NCBI GenBank assembly: GCA_031268125.1
Contig: JAIRXT010000117.1
Location: forward strand, 1 to 24,897
Length of the DNA: 24,897 nucleotides
From: Treponema sp.
Lineage (GTDB): Bacteria; Spirochaetota; Spirochaetia; Treponematales; Breznakiellaceae
Direction: 5' to 3'
In this document: one piece after another, positions 8,521 through 15,768 of the stretch
How positions within the stretch are numbered: position 1 is the first letter of the stretch
How the letters are laid out: every line of letters begins with the position of its first letter
The notes under the pieces: model-generated
Told to the model about the DNA's origin: nothing
Seen by the model: the letters and a program-made list of their open reading frames with translations, nothing else
Databases searched by the model: none
Position numbers and translations under genes: made by a program

Positions 8521-8545
8521 TCCCAAAACTCGGTTAGTTTTGGGA
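8521..8545 (+). other. Leader hairpin upstream of the LacI-family gene
   Basis: A perfect 10-bp stem, TCCCAAAACT with AGTTTTGGGA, and a 5-nt loop CGGTT lie about 10 bases before the ribosome-binding site (AAAGAGGA). No T-run follows, so it could be a second operator or a translational control hairpin. Confidence 0.55.
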
Positions 8546-8568
8546 AAGCCTCGAAAAAGAGGATTTTT

Positions 8569-9555
8569 ATGACTATGCAGGAACTGGCTAAAATCTGCGG
8601 CGTTTCCCCCGCCACCGTTTCCCGGTCCATCAAGGGGCAGGCAGCGGTAAGCCCGGAAACCAGGCAAAAGATCCATGAGGCTATGGCCCGCTGCCAATAC
8701 ACCCCCCGGCCGGTCAAACGGATTAGGAAAACGGAGGGCCTTATCGGGGTTATGCTGCCGGTTCTGGATCATCCCTTTGCCCAGCGCCTGCTGCCGGAAA
8801 TCCAGAGGCAGATAAACTGCCGCCGCCAGACCATGATCGTCCTGCCGGAACGGGAAAACGCCCTGCAAAAACAGCTTGAAAAGCTCCCCCTGGACGGGAT
8901 CATCCTGCTCAGCGCGGAGATCGCCGCGGATACGATAGACCGGCTTAAACAGCTTGGCCTTGCCGCCGTCATGTGCAGCGCCCTGCCGCTGTCGAAGAAT
9001 TTCCCCTCCGTCCATGTGGACGATCTGGCCGCCGCCTATGACGGGACCCGCTATCTCCTGGAGCTGGGACACCGGCGGATTGGGTTTATTACCGATTCGC
9101 CCCGGTCCATCGATTCGGGGTTTCAGCGTATCACCGGCTGCCGCAAGGCCGTGGAGGATCACGGGCTGCCCGTGGAGGACAGCATGTTTTTTTCAGGGAA
9201 CTGCGATTACGATTCCGGGGTCCGGGGGGCGCAAAAACTGCTGGCGGACCATCCTGATACGACCGCCCTCTTTGCCCACAGCGATATTGGCGCCCTGGGG
9301 GCGATTGCCGCCCTTACCGGCTGCGGTATCCGGGTGCCCGCCGATGTTTCCGTCCTCGGTTTTGACGGCATCCTGCCCGGCGAATGGATCCGGCCCCGGC
9401 TGACCTGCGTCCAGCAGCCGGTTTCAGAAATCGTGGAGAAAACCCTGGAACTGCTCACCGGCGGCATTGAACATCCCGGTGAACAAAGCCCCCTCTCCAT
9501 TATCCTGAAACACCGTATCATACTGCGGGAAAGCTGCGCCGGGATTCCTTCTTGA
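8569..9555 (+). CDS. LacI-family transcriptional regulator
   Basis: A 328-residue DNA-binding repressor. The N-terminal helix-turn-helix (MQELAKICGVSPATVSRSIKG, about residues 3-23) and hinge region (VSPETRQKIHEAMARCQYTPRP) are canonical. From about 57 onward it has a periplasmic-binding-protein-like sensor domain, with family landmarks DGIILLS, LGHRRIGFIT, TALFAHSDIGALGAIAAL and VSVLGFDG. LacI regulators usually sense sugars or sugar derivatives. It is divergent from the binding-protein operon and shares a 250-bp regulatory region with it, so it most likely controls the importer. ATG 8569 has AAGAGGA upstream; ATG 8575 is a possible alternative. Its 3' end overlaps the convergent HAD gene by 38 bp. 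Confidence 0.93.
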   Translation: MTMQELAKICGVSPATVSRSIKGQAAVSPETRQKIHEAMARCQYTPRPVKRIRKTEGLIGVMLPVLDHPFAQRLLPEIQRQINCRRQTMIVLPERENALQKQLEKLPLDGIILLSAEIAADTIDRLKQLGLAAVMCSALPLSKNFPSVHVDDLAAAYDGTRYLLELGHRRIGFITDSPRSIDSGFQRITGCRKAVEDHGLPVEDSMFFSGNCDYDSGVRGAQKLLADHPDTTALFAHSDIGALGAIAALTGCGIRVPADVSVLGFDGILPGEWIRPRLTCVQQPVSEIVEKTLELLTGGIEHPGEQSPLSIILKHRIILRESCAGIPS

Positions 9556-10093
9556 GCGGTTCTCCCCTTGCCAGGGCTTCTTCCAGTGTTTCCAGCAGCG
9601 GGGGAAGTTCCGCCGGCGTATGGATGGTGTAATCGGGAATTTCGCATGGTTCGGCGCTTTCCCGGGGATACCGGGGGGACCAGTCTATCAGAACAGACGC
9701 AATGCCGAAAAGGTTTGCCCCCCGGATATCCCGCCGGAGGTTGTTCCCCACCATCACGATCCGCCCCTTGTCGTTACCGGAAAGGCCCAACTGTTCCAGG
9801 GCGGTCCGGAACATCAGCGGGTCCGGCTTTTGGACCCCGATAACCCCGGAAACGGCGCGGACGTCAAAACAGTCTTCCAGCCCGTGCTGCCGGTACACGT
9901 TGTCAAAACTCTTTTTTTCCCCGTCCGCGACCAGCGCTATCGTGTAAGCCCGGCTGCGGATAAGGCGCAGGGCTTCCGCGGCCCCGGGGATCAGCGCGGT
10001 TTCCACCACAATGCCGTTGTCCCAGACCTGGGCGGCCTCGTCCACCAGGGTGTCTCCGGAATCGATAAACAAAATAAGCCGTTTGCCGGCCAT
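9518..10093 (-). CDS. HAD-superfamily hydrolase with non-canonical active-site motifs
   Basis: A 191-residue protein with the Rossmann-like HAD layout. Motif I reads FIDSGDTLVD (Asp11, Asp14): the second acidic residue is at +3 rather than the usual +2 (DxD). Motif II has Ala-Asp-Gly (56-58) where Ser/Thr is normal. Lys89 in QKPDPLMF fits motif III. Motif IV is VGNNLRRDI (116-123), with Asn in place of the first acidic residue. The small cap region suggests a small-molecule phosphatase, possibly for a sugar phosphate given the LacI/importer neighbours, but the altered motifs leave activity uncertain. It converges on the LacI gene with a 38-bp overlap, and a fold-back repeat begins only 22 bases upstream of its start codon (its 9-bp flank 13 bases upstream). 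Confidence 0.82.
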   Translation of the reverse strand: MAGKRLILFIDSGDTLVDEAAQVWDNGIVVETALIPGAAEALRLIRSRAYTIALVADGEKKSFDNVYRQHGLEDCFDVRAVSGVIGVQKPDPLMFRTALEQLGLSGNDKGRIVMVGNNLRRDIRGANLFGIASVLIDWSPRYPRESAEPCEIPDYTIHTPAELPPLLETLEEALARGEPLKKESRRSFPAV

Positions 10094-10106
10094 AGCAGTA
10101 CCCCCC

Positions 10107-10115
10107 GTTCAGAAT
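10107..10115. repeat. Left copy of 9-bp direct repeat (target-site duplication)
   Basis: GTTCAGAAT directly abuts the left terminal inverted repeat of the fold-back element and is repeated exactly at 10286-10294. Confidence 0.8.
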
Positions 10116-10285
10116 CTAAATTTGACCCACAATTTGACCCGTGTCGTGTATCCGGGGCCGGGAAAAAGGCCGGAAAAACATATGGAATTCTCTGCCGCAG
10201 CGTATCGAAGATAGCGGAGGCGGATTCTACATGCGTTTTTCCGGCAATTTCCCGGCCCCGGTGGAACGTTGTGGGTCAAGTTTAG
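10116..10285. mobile_element. MITE-like fold-back element, copy 1
   Basis: A 170-bp non-coding element with 17-bp terminal inverted repeats: CTAAATTTGACCCACAA at 10116-10132 pairs with 10269-10285 at 16 of 17 positions. A second pair of inverted arms lies inside (CCGGGGCCGGGAAA at 10152-10165 and its near-complement around 10249-10261). The core 10170-10244, read on the minus strand, matches copy 2 at about 85%. It is flanked by the 9-bp direct repeat GTTCAGAAT. It carries no ORF for a transposase, so it would need one supplied in trans. Its position just upstream of the HAD gene may have separated that gene from its promoter. Confidence 0.82.
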
Positions 10286-10294
10286 GTTCAGAAT
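10286..10294. repeat. Right copy of 9-bp direct repeat (target-site duplication)
   Basis: GTTCAGAAT directly follows the right terminal inverted repeat and matches 10107-10115 at every base. Confidence 0.8.
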
Positions 10295-10581
10295 AGGCGC
10301 CTTTGAAGGACGTCCCCTGTTCCGCTATGGTAACCATATCTTAAAAGGCAGAGTCAACAGCGCCCAGGGCATCGGCAGCAATTCCCATTTTAGTTTACAT
10401 CGGGAGGGAAAATTGTTAGACTACAGGGCCAGGGTGGTTTTCCTGCGGGCAAAAACGCCCCTTTGGAGTTTTTTTGGATATTGGACCTGTTCAACAACCT
10501 TTTTATTGAACCCTGGCGGGTTCGGGTTGTTTTTTGCTGCGGGCGCCGGCCCGCGGCAGGGGCGCCGGGAGGAATCGGATT
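10295..10581 (+). other. Gene-free leader region before the chemoreceptor gene
   Basis: No credible gene is seen here. It contains small hairpins: GGGC/GCCC at 10447-10460 followed by a 7-T run at 10469-10475 (possible weak terminator), GTTCAA/TTGAAC at 10489-10511, and GCGGGC-GCCG-GCCCGC at 10539-10554 just before the GGGAGGA ribosome site. No clear sigma70 or flagellar sigma28 promoter could be picked. Confidence 0.4.
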
Positions 10582-12786
10582 ATGAAGTTGAAGTATCGTC
10601 TGTGTATTATTGTTATTGCAATTGTAATAGGGGCCGGACTTTCTTTGTCCGGTACGCTGCTTTTTTTCGCTTCCTCCGTGCAGTTGGCCATTGGGGAAGA
10701 GAGCCAGGAACGGCTTGCCGCAGAACAGGCGCGGGCCGTCCAGACTCACTACGAGGTATATTTAAAGATCGCGGATACCCTGGCGGAAGCTATGGCCGAT
10801 TACGAAACCGTAGAAACAGGCAGGCAGCGCAGCCGTTTCGAGCAGTTTATATATTCCATTGTCCAGTCGGAAGCCCGGATAGTGGGAATATTCGCTGTTT
10901 TTAAGCCCAATACGCTGGATCCGGGGATGGACGCCGTCTATGCCGGAACCCCCGGTAACACGGCGGCCGGACAGTGGGCACCCTGGTACACCCAGCAGTC
11001 GGGCAGGATCGAACATCTGCTGTTTGATGATATACCGGGGCAGATGGCTATTATAAACGGCCCCGGTGCGCGGGAGGAAAGCATAAGCGATCCTCTACCC
11101 AGGACCGTGGAAGCCAAAAGTACGTATGTTGTTACGGTCAGCGCGCCGGTTATTAACCGCCGGACCGGCGAGGTGGTAGGCCGGGTGGGTATGAATGTGA
11201 ATACCGCGTACCTTCAGCCCGTTGTTGATGAAACCATAAAGAACTACCCCGATATAACGGCCATGACGGTATACTCCAACAACAGTACCATTGTTGCCAG
11301 CGGCGTTCCCAGCCAAATCGGGAGCTCCCTCAAGGACGGGCAGCAGTCCCTGTTCGGCAAAGACGCTGACGCCGCCCGGGATGCGGTGCTGCAGGGGGAA
11401 AAGCGCCGGTTTTCGGAGTATTCGCAGAATCTGCGGCAGGACCTGGAAATAATTATCTACCCCTTTACCATTGCGGAAACGGGAGTAAGCTGGGCTTTGA
11501 TGCTGGGTACGGAAAAAGGCATACTCATGGAAGAAGTCAACAGCATGATCCGGTACACCATTATTATTGCCGCGGTGGTTCTTGCCGCCGCCGCGGCGAT
11601 TGTTTTCTTTGTTTCAAACAGTATTACTAAACCCATTGTCAACGTGGCCCGTACCCTCAAGGATATATCAGAAGGGGAAGGGGATTTGACAAAAACTGTC
11701 GATGTCCATTCAAAGGACGAAGTCGGCGATCTTGCCCGGTATTTTAACGCCACCCTGGAAAAAATAAAAAATCTTATCATCACCATTAAAAATCAATCGT
11801 CGTCTCTTTTCCACATCGGCAACGAACTTGCAGGCAATATGACGGAAACGGCGGCGGCTATTAACGAGATAACTTCCACTATCCAAAGCATCAAAGGCAG
11901 GGTGATGAACCAGTCCGCCAGCGTTACCGAGACCAACGCTACGATGGAGCAGATCACCGTCAACATTGACAAGCTCAACAGTTATGTGGATCACCAAAGC
12001 GCCAGCGTTGCCCAATCCTCCTCCGCCATCGAGGAGATGCTGGCAAATATTCAGTCCGTTACCCAAACCCTGATCAAGAACGCCGCCAACGTTAAAGAGC
12101 TGATGGACGCTTCCGGGGTGGGGCACACAGGGCTCCAGGAGGTGGCGGCGGATATTCAGGAAATTGCCCGGGAGTCCGAAGGTCTTCTGGAAATTAACTC
12201 GGTCATGGAAAACATCGCCAGCCAGACCAATCTGCTTTCGATGAATGCCGCCATAGAAGCCGCCCACGCCGGAGAGGCGGGGAAGGGTTTTGCCGTAGTG
12301 GCCGATGAAATCCGCAAGCTGGCGGAAAATTCCGGGACACAGTCCAAAACCATTTCCGCGGTACTTAAAAAAATAAAAGATTCTATCGATAAGATAACCA
12401 AGTCTACCGGCAGCGTTCTTAAAAAGTTTGAGGCCATAGACAGCGGAGTAAAGACCGTCTCGGATCAGGAGGAAAATATCCGGAACGCAATGGAAGAACA
12501 GGGTGCGGGAAGCAAGCAGATTCTGGAGGCTATTAGTCAGTTGAACGATGCAACCCAGATGGTTAAAAACGGCTCCCTGGAAATGCGGGAGGGGAGCAGG
12601 CAGGTCATCCAGGAAAGTAAAAGCCTGGAACTGGCAACCCATGAAATCAGCAATGGGATGAATGAAATGGCCAGCGGGGCGGACCAGATTAACGTGGCGG
12701 TAAACCGGGTAAACACCATCAGCGGTGAAAACAAGGAAAATATCAACGTACTGGTTCGGGAAGTATCCAAATTTAAGGTGGAGTAA
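10582..12786 (+). CDS. Methyl-accepting chemotaxis protein with Cache-type sensor
   Basis: A 734-residue transmembrane chemoreceptor that signals to CheA/CheW. A first membrane helix (about 7-31) is followed by a periplasmic sensor domain (about 33-315) of dCache type, containing WYTQQ, a TYVVTVSAPVINRRTGEVVGRVGMNV strand pair and a SNNSTIVASG second lobe. The second membrane helix is at about 323-346, then a HAMP domain (SITKPIVNVARTL...EVGDLARYFN). The cytoplasmic signalling coiled coil has its tip at about 540-565 (ENIASQTNLLSMNAAIEAA, then GFAVVADEIRKLAE). No C-terminal CheR-binding pentapeptide is present. I chose ATG 10582 because GGGAGGA lies 8 bases upstream; the frame stays open 48 bases further upstream without a ribosome site. 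The ligand is unknown. Confidence 0.93.
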   Translation: MKLKYRLCIIVIAIVIGAGLSLSGTLLFFASSVQLAIGEESQERLAAEQARAVQTHYEVYLKIADTLAEAMADYETVETGRQRSRFEQFIYSIVQSEARIVGIFAVFKPNTLDPGMDAVYAGTPGNTAAGQWAPWYTQQSGRIEHLLFDDIPGQMAIINGPGAREESISDPLPRTVEAKSTYVVTVSAPVINRRTGEVVGRVGMNVNTAYLQPVVDETIKNYPDITAMTVYSNNSTIVASGVPSQIGSSLKDGQQSLFGKDADAARDAVLQGEKRRFSEYSQNLRQDLEIIIYPFTIAETGVSWALMLGTEKGILMEEVNSMIRYTIIIAAVVLAAAAAIVFFVSNSITKPIVNVARTLKDISEGEGDLTKTVDVHSKDEVGDLARYFNATLEKIKNLIITIKNQSSSLFHIGNELAGNMTETAAAINEITSTIQSIKGRVMNQSASVTETNATMEQITVNIDKLNSYVDHQSASVAQSSSAIEEMLANIQSVTQTLIKNAANVKELMDASGVGHTGLQEVAADIQEIARESEGLLEINSVMENIASQTNLLSMNAAIEAAHAGEAGKGFAVVADEIRKLAENSGTQSKTISAVLKKIKDSIDKITKSTGSVLKKFEAIDSGVKTVSDQEENIRNAMEEQGAGSKQILEAISQLNDATQMVKNGSLEMREGSRQVIQESKSLELATHEISNGMNEMASGADQINVAVNRVNTISGENKENINVLVREVSKFKVE

Positions 12787-13785
12787 ATGATACGGGCAGC
12801 GCTTATTGGTTTGGGGGTTATCGGCAAGGTTCATAGTGCCGCCATAGAATCCCTGCAAAACGCCGTTCTTGCGGCGGTCTGTGATACGGACCCTTCAAAA
12901 AAGTCCCAGGTTCCGTCCGGGGCCGTTTTTTATGATGATTATGAGGAAATGTTCAGGCGGGAAAAGCTTGACGTGGTGCATATCTGCCTGCCCCATTTTC
13001 TCCACTATCCGGCAGCCAAAGCGGCAGCGGAGGCGGGTCTTAATATTTTTGCGGAAAAACCCCTGGCCTTGAACGGGAAGGAGGCGGCGGAATTCGTAAA
13101 GCTGGAAGACCGCTATGGGGTTAAAATCTGCCTGTGCCTGCAAAACCGTCTTAACCCTACGACAGAAACCCTCTGCCGGCTTCTGCACAGCGGTTATTAC
13201 GGCGCCCTTACCGGCATCCGGGGTTCCGTGTCATGGTACCGTTCCCGGGAGTATTACCAGGCCGGTCCCTGGCGCGGCATTATGGCCCAGGCCGGGGGCG
13301 GCTGCATGATAAACCAGGCGATCCACACGCTGGATCTGATGCAGTACTTTGCCGGGAGCCCCGTTGTCCGTGTCCGGGGGAGCATCGCGCAGATTCTGGA
13401 TTACGGCCTTGAGGTAGAAGATACCGCCGTGGGGCATTTTGAGTTTGAAAACGGGGCGGCGGGCCTCTTTACCGCTTCGGTGGCAAATTACACCGATGAA
13501 AATGTCGAACTGTCGCTGCGCTGCGAGGGGGCAGAGTTTTCTCTCCGGGACAGAAAACTGTTCCGCCTGCGGGGGGAAGAACACGAACTGCTGGCTTCCG
13601 ATACGGCCGAATTCAGCGGCAAGGCCGTCTACGGCAACAGCCACGTCAAACTTATCGGCCGGTTTTACCAGGTTTTGGAAACCGGGGAAGGCTGGTATAT
13701 CCGCCCGGAGGAAGGGCTCCCCTCACTTGCGATGATTGACGCCGTCAGGGAAAGCTCCCGGACCGGGGCAACGGTCTGTGTATAG
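12787..13785 (+). CDS. Gfo/Idh/MocA-family NAD(P)-dependent oxidoreductase
   Basis: A 332-residue cytosolic dehydrogenase of the type that acts on sugars, inositols and related polyols. The N-terminal Rossmann fold has the dinucleotide motif GLGVIGKVH (8-16); the conserved EKP is at 90-92. The C-terminal domain carries the catalytic-region motif GGGCMINQAIHTLDL, with His180 and Asp183. Length is typical of the family. The ATG follows the chemoreceptor stop codon with no gap (TAAATG), using AAGGTGGAG inside the chemoreceptor gene as ribosome site, so the two are translationally coupled. The substrate cannot be told from sequence; the nearby importer and LacI regulator favour a sugar derivative. 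Confidence 0.92.
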   Translation: MIRAALIGLGVIGKVHSAAIESLQNAVLAAVCDTDPSKKSQVPSGAVFYDDYEEMFRREKLDVVHICLPHFLHYPAAKAAAEAGLNIFAEKPLALNGKEAAEFVKLEDRYGVKICLCLQNRLNPTTETLCRLLHSGYYGALTGIRGSVSWYRSREYYQAGPWRGIMAQAGGGCMINQAIHTLDLMQYFAGSPVVRVRGSIAQILDYGLEVEDTAVGHFEFENGAAGLFTASVANYTDENVELSLRCEGAEFSLRDRKLFRLRGEEHELLASDTAEFSGKAVYGNSHVKLIGRFYQVLETGEGWYIRPEEGLPSLAMIDAVRESSRTGATVCV

Positions 13786-13789
13786 CCCC

Positions 13790-13967
13790 CCTGTAAAATC
13801 TAAATGAAGCGGAATGTTGCCCTTGGGGCGGGGCTTTGCCCCGGGAAAACGCTTGTAGAGTCCGCCTGCGCTATTTTCAATACGCTCCGGCGGGGAATTC
13901 CAAAATGTTTTTCCGGGGCAAATTCCCCGCCCCGGATGTTACATTGCTGCAATTTAGAATTTACAGG
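13790..13967. mobile_element. MITE-like fold-back element, copy 2 (opposite orientation)
   Basis: A 178-bp non-coding element filling the gap between two convergent genes. The terminal inverted repeat CCTGTAAAATCTAAAT (13790-13805) pairs with 13952-13967 at 15 of 16 positions. Internal arms contain GGGGCGGGG and CCCCGCCCC with TTGCCCCGG on both sides. The core 13841-13916 matches the reverse complement of copy 1 at about 85%. No direct repeat is evident at the ends; the flanking sequence is itself palindromic. As a strong hairpin three bases from the MinD-like stop codon, it may act as a two-way transcription barrier (inference). Confidence 0.75.
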
Positions 13968-13970
13968 GTA

Positions 13971-15116
13971 TTAAGGCTTATAGCCCTTGGCTATAGCCTG
14001 GGTCAGTTTAAGTTTAAGAAAGTTGTTTTCTTTTTTAATCTTGGAAATTTCAAACTGCTGGGTCTTCACCGTCTCAATCAAGTCCCCCTGGCTCAGGGCC
14101 CCCGAATGCAGCAGGTCTTCCAGGTATTCCATCTTGCTGTCAAAATCGATCTCCGCTTCCGTCCCCGCCTCGTGGAAGCTGTTTTCTATCTCCTTGTCGT
14201 TCAGGGGGCTTTCTTCCTCACCGGTAGCCATAATCTTGTCGGCTATGCGGTAAATCCCCTGAGCGATAAGGGACTGGGGTTTGTAAAGTACCACCGGAAG
14301 CCGGGAAGCAAGGGCCGTATCCTGAATACCGTCCCGGTAAACCACGCCCAGATGCTCAATTTTTAGATTCAAATATTCCTCGCAGGAGCGGCGGATCTTC
14401 ATAGCCACATCGGCGTCTTTGGGATCGCTGATCATGTTCATGATCAGCTTTGGGTGGAAGCGCTGCAGGCGGGCCGTAAAATTCTCGTAGGATTCCGGGT
14501 CCCTGGCCTTAATTTCCGGCAGAATCTTGGGGATGTAAAGACGGTGGGGGCCGGAACCCTCCTTCCTGAACTGTTCCAGATAGGCCAACGCGGGGCTGCC
14601 CTTGGCAAAAACGGTGTACATCATCCTGAAGACGGTATTCTTGAGGAACACGTAGGCGTTGAGTACGGCGGTAACTACCGGGGCGGAAACCACAATGCCC
14701 TGGCCGGAGAGAAGAAAGAAGTCCAGAATGGACTGATGCGTCCCCGCCCCCAGGTCCAGAATCAGATAATCGGCTTCGTCCTTTAGTCCCATGAGCCGCT
14801 TAACCAGATTCTTCCGCTGGGCCGGCTTTAGGTTCGCCATTCCGGGGATTTCCTGATCCCCCGGAATAAAACGGAGACCCTGGATACCGGTATCGATGAT
14901 CACCTCGTTAAAGTTTTTGCGGGTATCGTTAAGCCACACCCCAATTCCCGAGCGGGGGGCCTGGTGGCCCAGGACCAGATGCAGGTTGGAAGCCCCCAGG
15001 TCAAGGTCCGCCAGTATCACCCGCTGGCCTCCCTGGGCAAAGGCTACGGCCAGGTTCGCCGCCAGAAGGGACTTCCCGACCCCGCCCTTTCCGCTCGCTA
15101 TCGGAATGATACGCAT
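13971..15116 (-). CDS. MinD/ParA/FlhG-like P-loop ATPase with helical C-terminal tail
   Basis: A 381-residue ATPase of the MinD/Mrp group. The deviant Walker A GKGGVGKS (9-16) begins right at the N-terminus, followed by VILADLDLGASNLH (33-46) and the Walker B-like YLILDLGAG (117-125). A central segment (about 165-225) is longer than in MinD. The last ~80 residues are acidic then coiled-coil-like (EYLEDLLHSG...TQQFEISKIKKENNFLKLKL), which could bind a partner. FlhG/YlxH-type proteins number and place flagella in spirochaetes and other bacteria, but no flagellar gene is nearby, so this role is unproven. ATG 15116 overlaps the previous gene's TGA (TGATG), which settles the start although the frame is open far upstream. 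Confidence 0.85.
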   Translation of the reverse strand: MRIIPIASGKGGVGKSLLAANLAVAFAQGGQRVILADLDLGASNLHLVLGHQAPRSGIGVWLNDTRKNFNEVIIDTGIQGLRFIPGDQEIPGMANLKPAQRKNLVKRLMGLKDEADYLILDLGAGTHQSILDFFLLSGQGIVVSAPVVTAVLNAYVFLKNTVFRMMYTVFAKGSPALAYLEQFRKEGSGPHRLYIPKILPEIKARDPESYENFTARLQRFHPKLIMNMISDPKDADVAMKIRRSCEEYLNLKIEHLGVVYRDGIQDTALASRLPVVLYKPQSLIAQGIYRIADKIMATGEEESPLNDKEIENSFHEAGTEAEIDFDSKMEYLEDLLHSGALSQGDLIETVKTQQFEISKIKKENNFLKLKLTQAIAKGYKP

Positions 15117-15592
15117 CAAAGCCCCCCGTTTTCCGCGGTTGTTTCGCCCGTATGTTGTTCCGCCGGTTTTACGGCGGTTCCATGCCGGGACCGGCGGGCC
15201 AGCAGAATGCCGCCCCCCGCCGATAGAAGATCGCCTATCGCTATCAGCACAAGGTTCCCCGCCGCCGAGGCCGCCTCCTCCAGGATAATCGCCTGAATGA
15301 TCCTGTCCAGCCAGAAAAACCCGCAGCTTACCACGACGACAACGCTCAGGATCTTCCCGGCGGCATACAGGGAAGCGTAGGCGGCGTAACGGTGAAAATC
15401 CACCAGTAAAAACAGCGCCATCAGCGGGAACAGGGCATTGGCCGCCCCAAAGATCAGGCCGGGGAATCCGCCCCCCAGGGTGTCTCCGGTCATGATACGG
15501 ACAAGAACCGCCAGACGAAATACCTCGTACACCAGGAGTCCCCATTGCAGGGGCCGGAAAACACGCGGTTCACCGGCAGTCTGAGTATTCAT
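15116..15592 (-). CDS. Small multi-pass membrane protein, unknown function
   Basis: A 158-residue protein with about four hydrophobic segments: roughly 17-34, 44-66 (FPGLIFGAANALFPLMALFLL), 73-96 (LYAAGKILSVVVVVSCGFFWL) and 114-134 (LVLIAIGDLLSAGGGILLA). The C-terminal ~22 residues are polar and predicted cytosolic. No family is recognised. ATG 15592 is used, though its ribosome site is poor; a TTG at 15628 would add 12 residues. The stop codon overlaps the start of the MinD-like ATPase by one base, so the two are co-translated and may act together, the membrane protein perhaps giving the ATPase a membrane partner (inference). Confidence 0.7.
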   Translation of the reverse strand: MNTQTAGEPRVFRPLQWGLLVYEVFRLAVLVRIMTGDTLGGGFPGLIFGAANALFPLMALFLLVDFHRYAAYASLYAAGKILSVVVVVSCGFFWLDRIIQAIILEEAASAAGNLVLIAIGDLLSAGGGILLARRSRHGTAVKPAEQHTGETTAENGGL

Positions 15593-15734
15593 AACAAAAA
15601 ATCTAAGGATATACCCCCCTCCGGTCAACCCTGCCGCTGTATGTTGGGGATCTGGTTTAGACGGGAGACCCCCGGCGTCTTTTCCATCGAAAAATTTTCT
15701 AAAAGTAAAATTGCCGCAGCGCCGCCGGGAGACA

Positions 15735-15762
15735 TTGACAAAGCACCTTGCTTATCTACAAT
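15735..15762 (+). promoter_or_regulatory. Strong sigma70-type promoter giving a leaderless protease mRNA
   Basis: A perfect TTGACA (15735-15740) and TACAAT (15757-15762) are separated by 16 bases. A start 7 bases after the -10 box falls on the A of ATG 15769. No Shine-Dalgarno sequence is present, so the transcript is predicted to be leaderless. Confidence 0.75.
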
Positions 15763-15768
15763 AAAGTA

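Noticed and set aside
10447..10475. Strong terminator before the chemoreceptor gene
   Set aside because: The GGGC/GCCC stem has only four pairs and the T-run begins eight bases after it, so efficient termination is doubtful.
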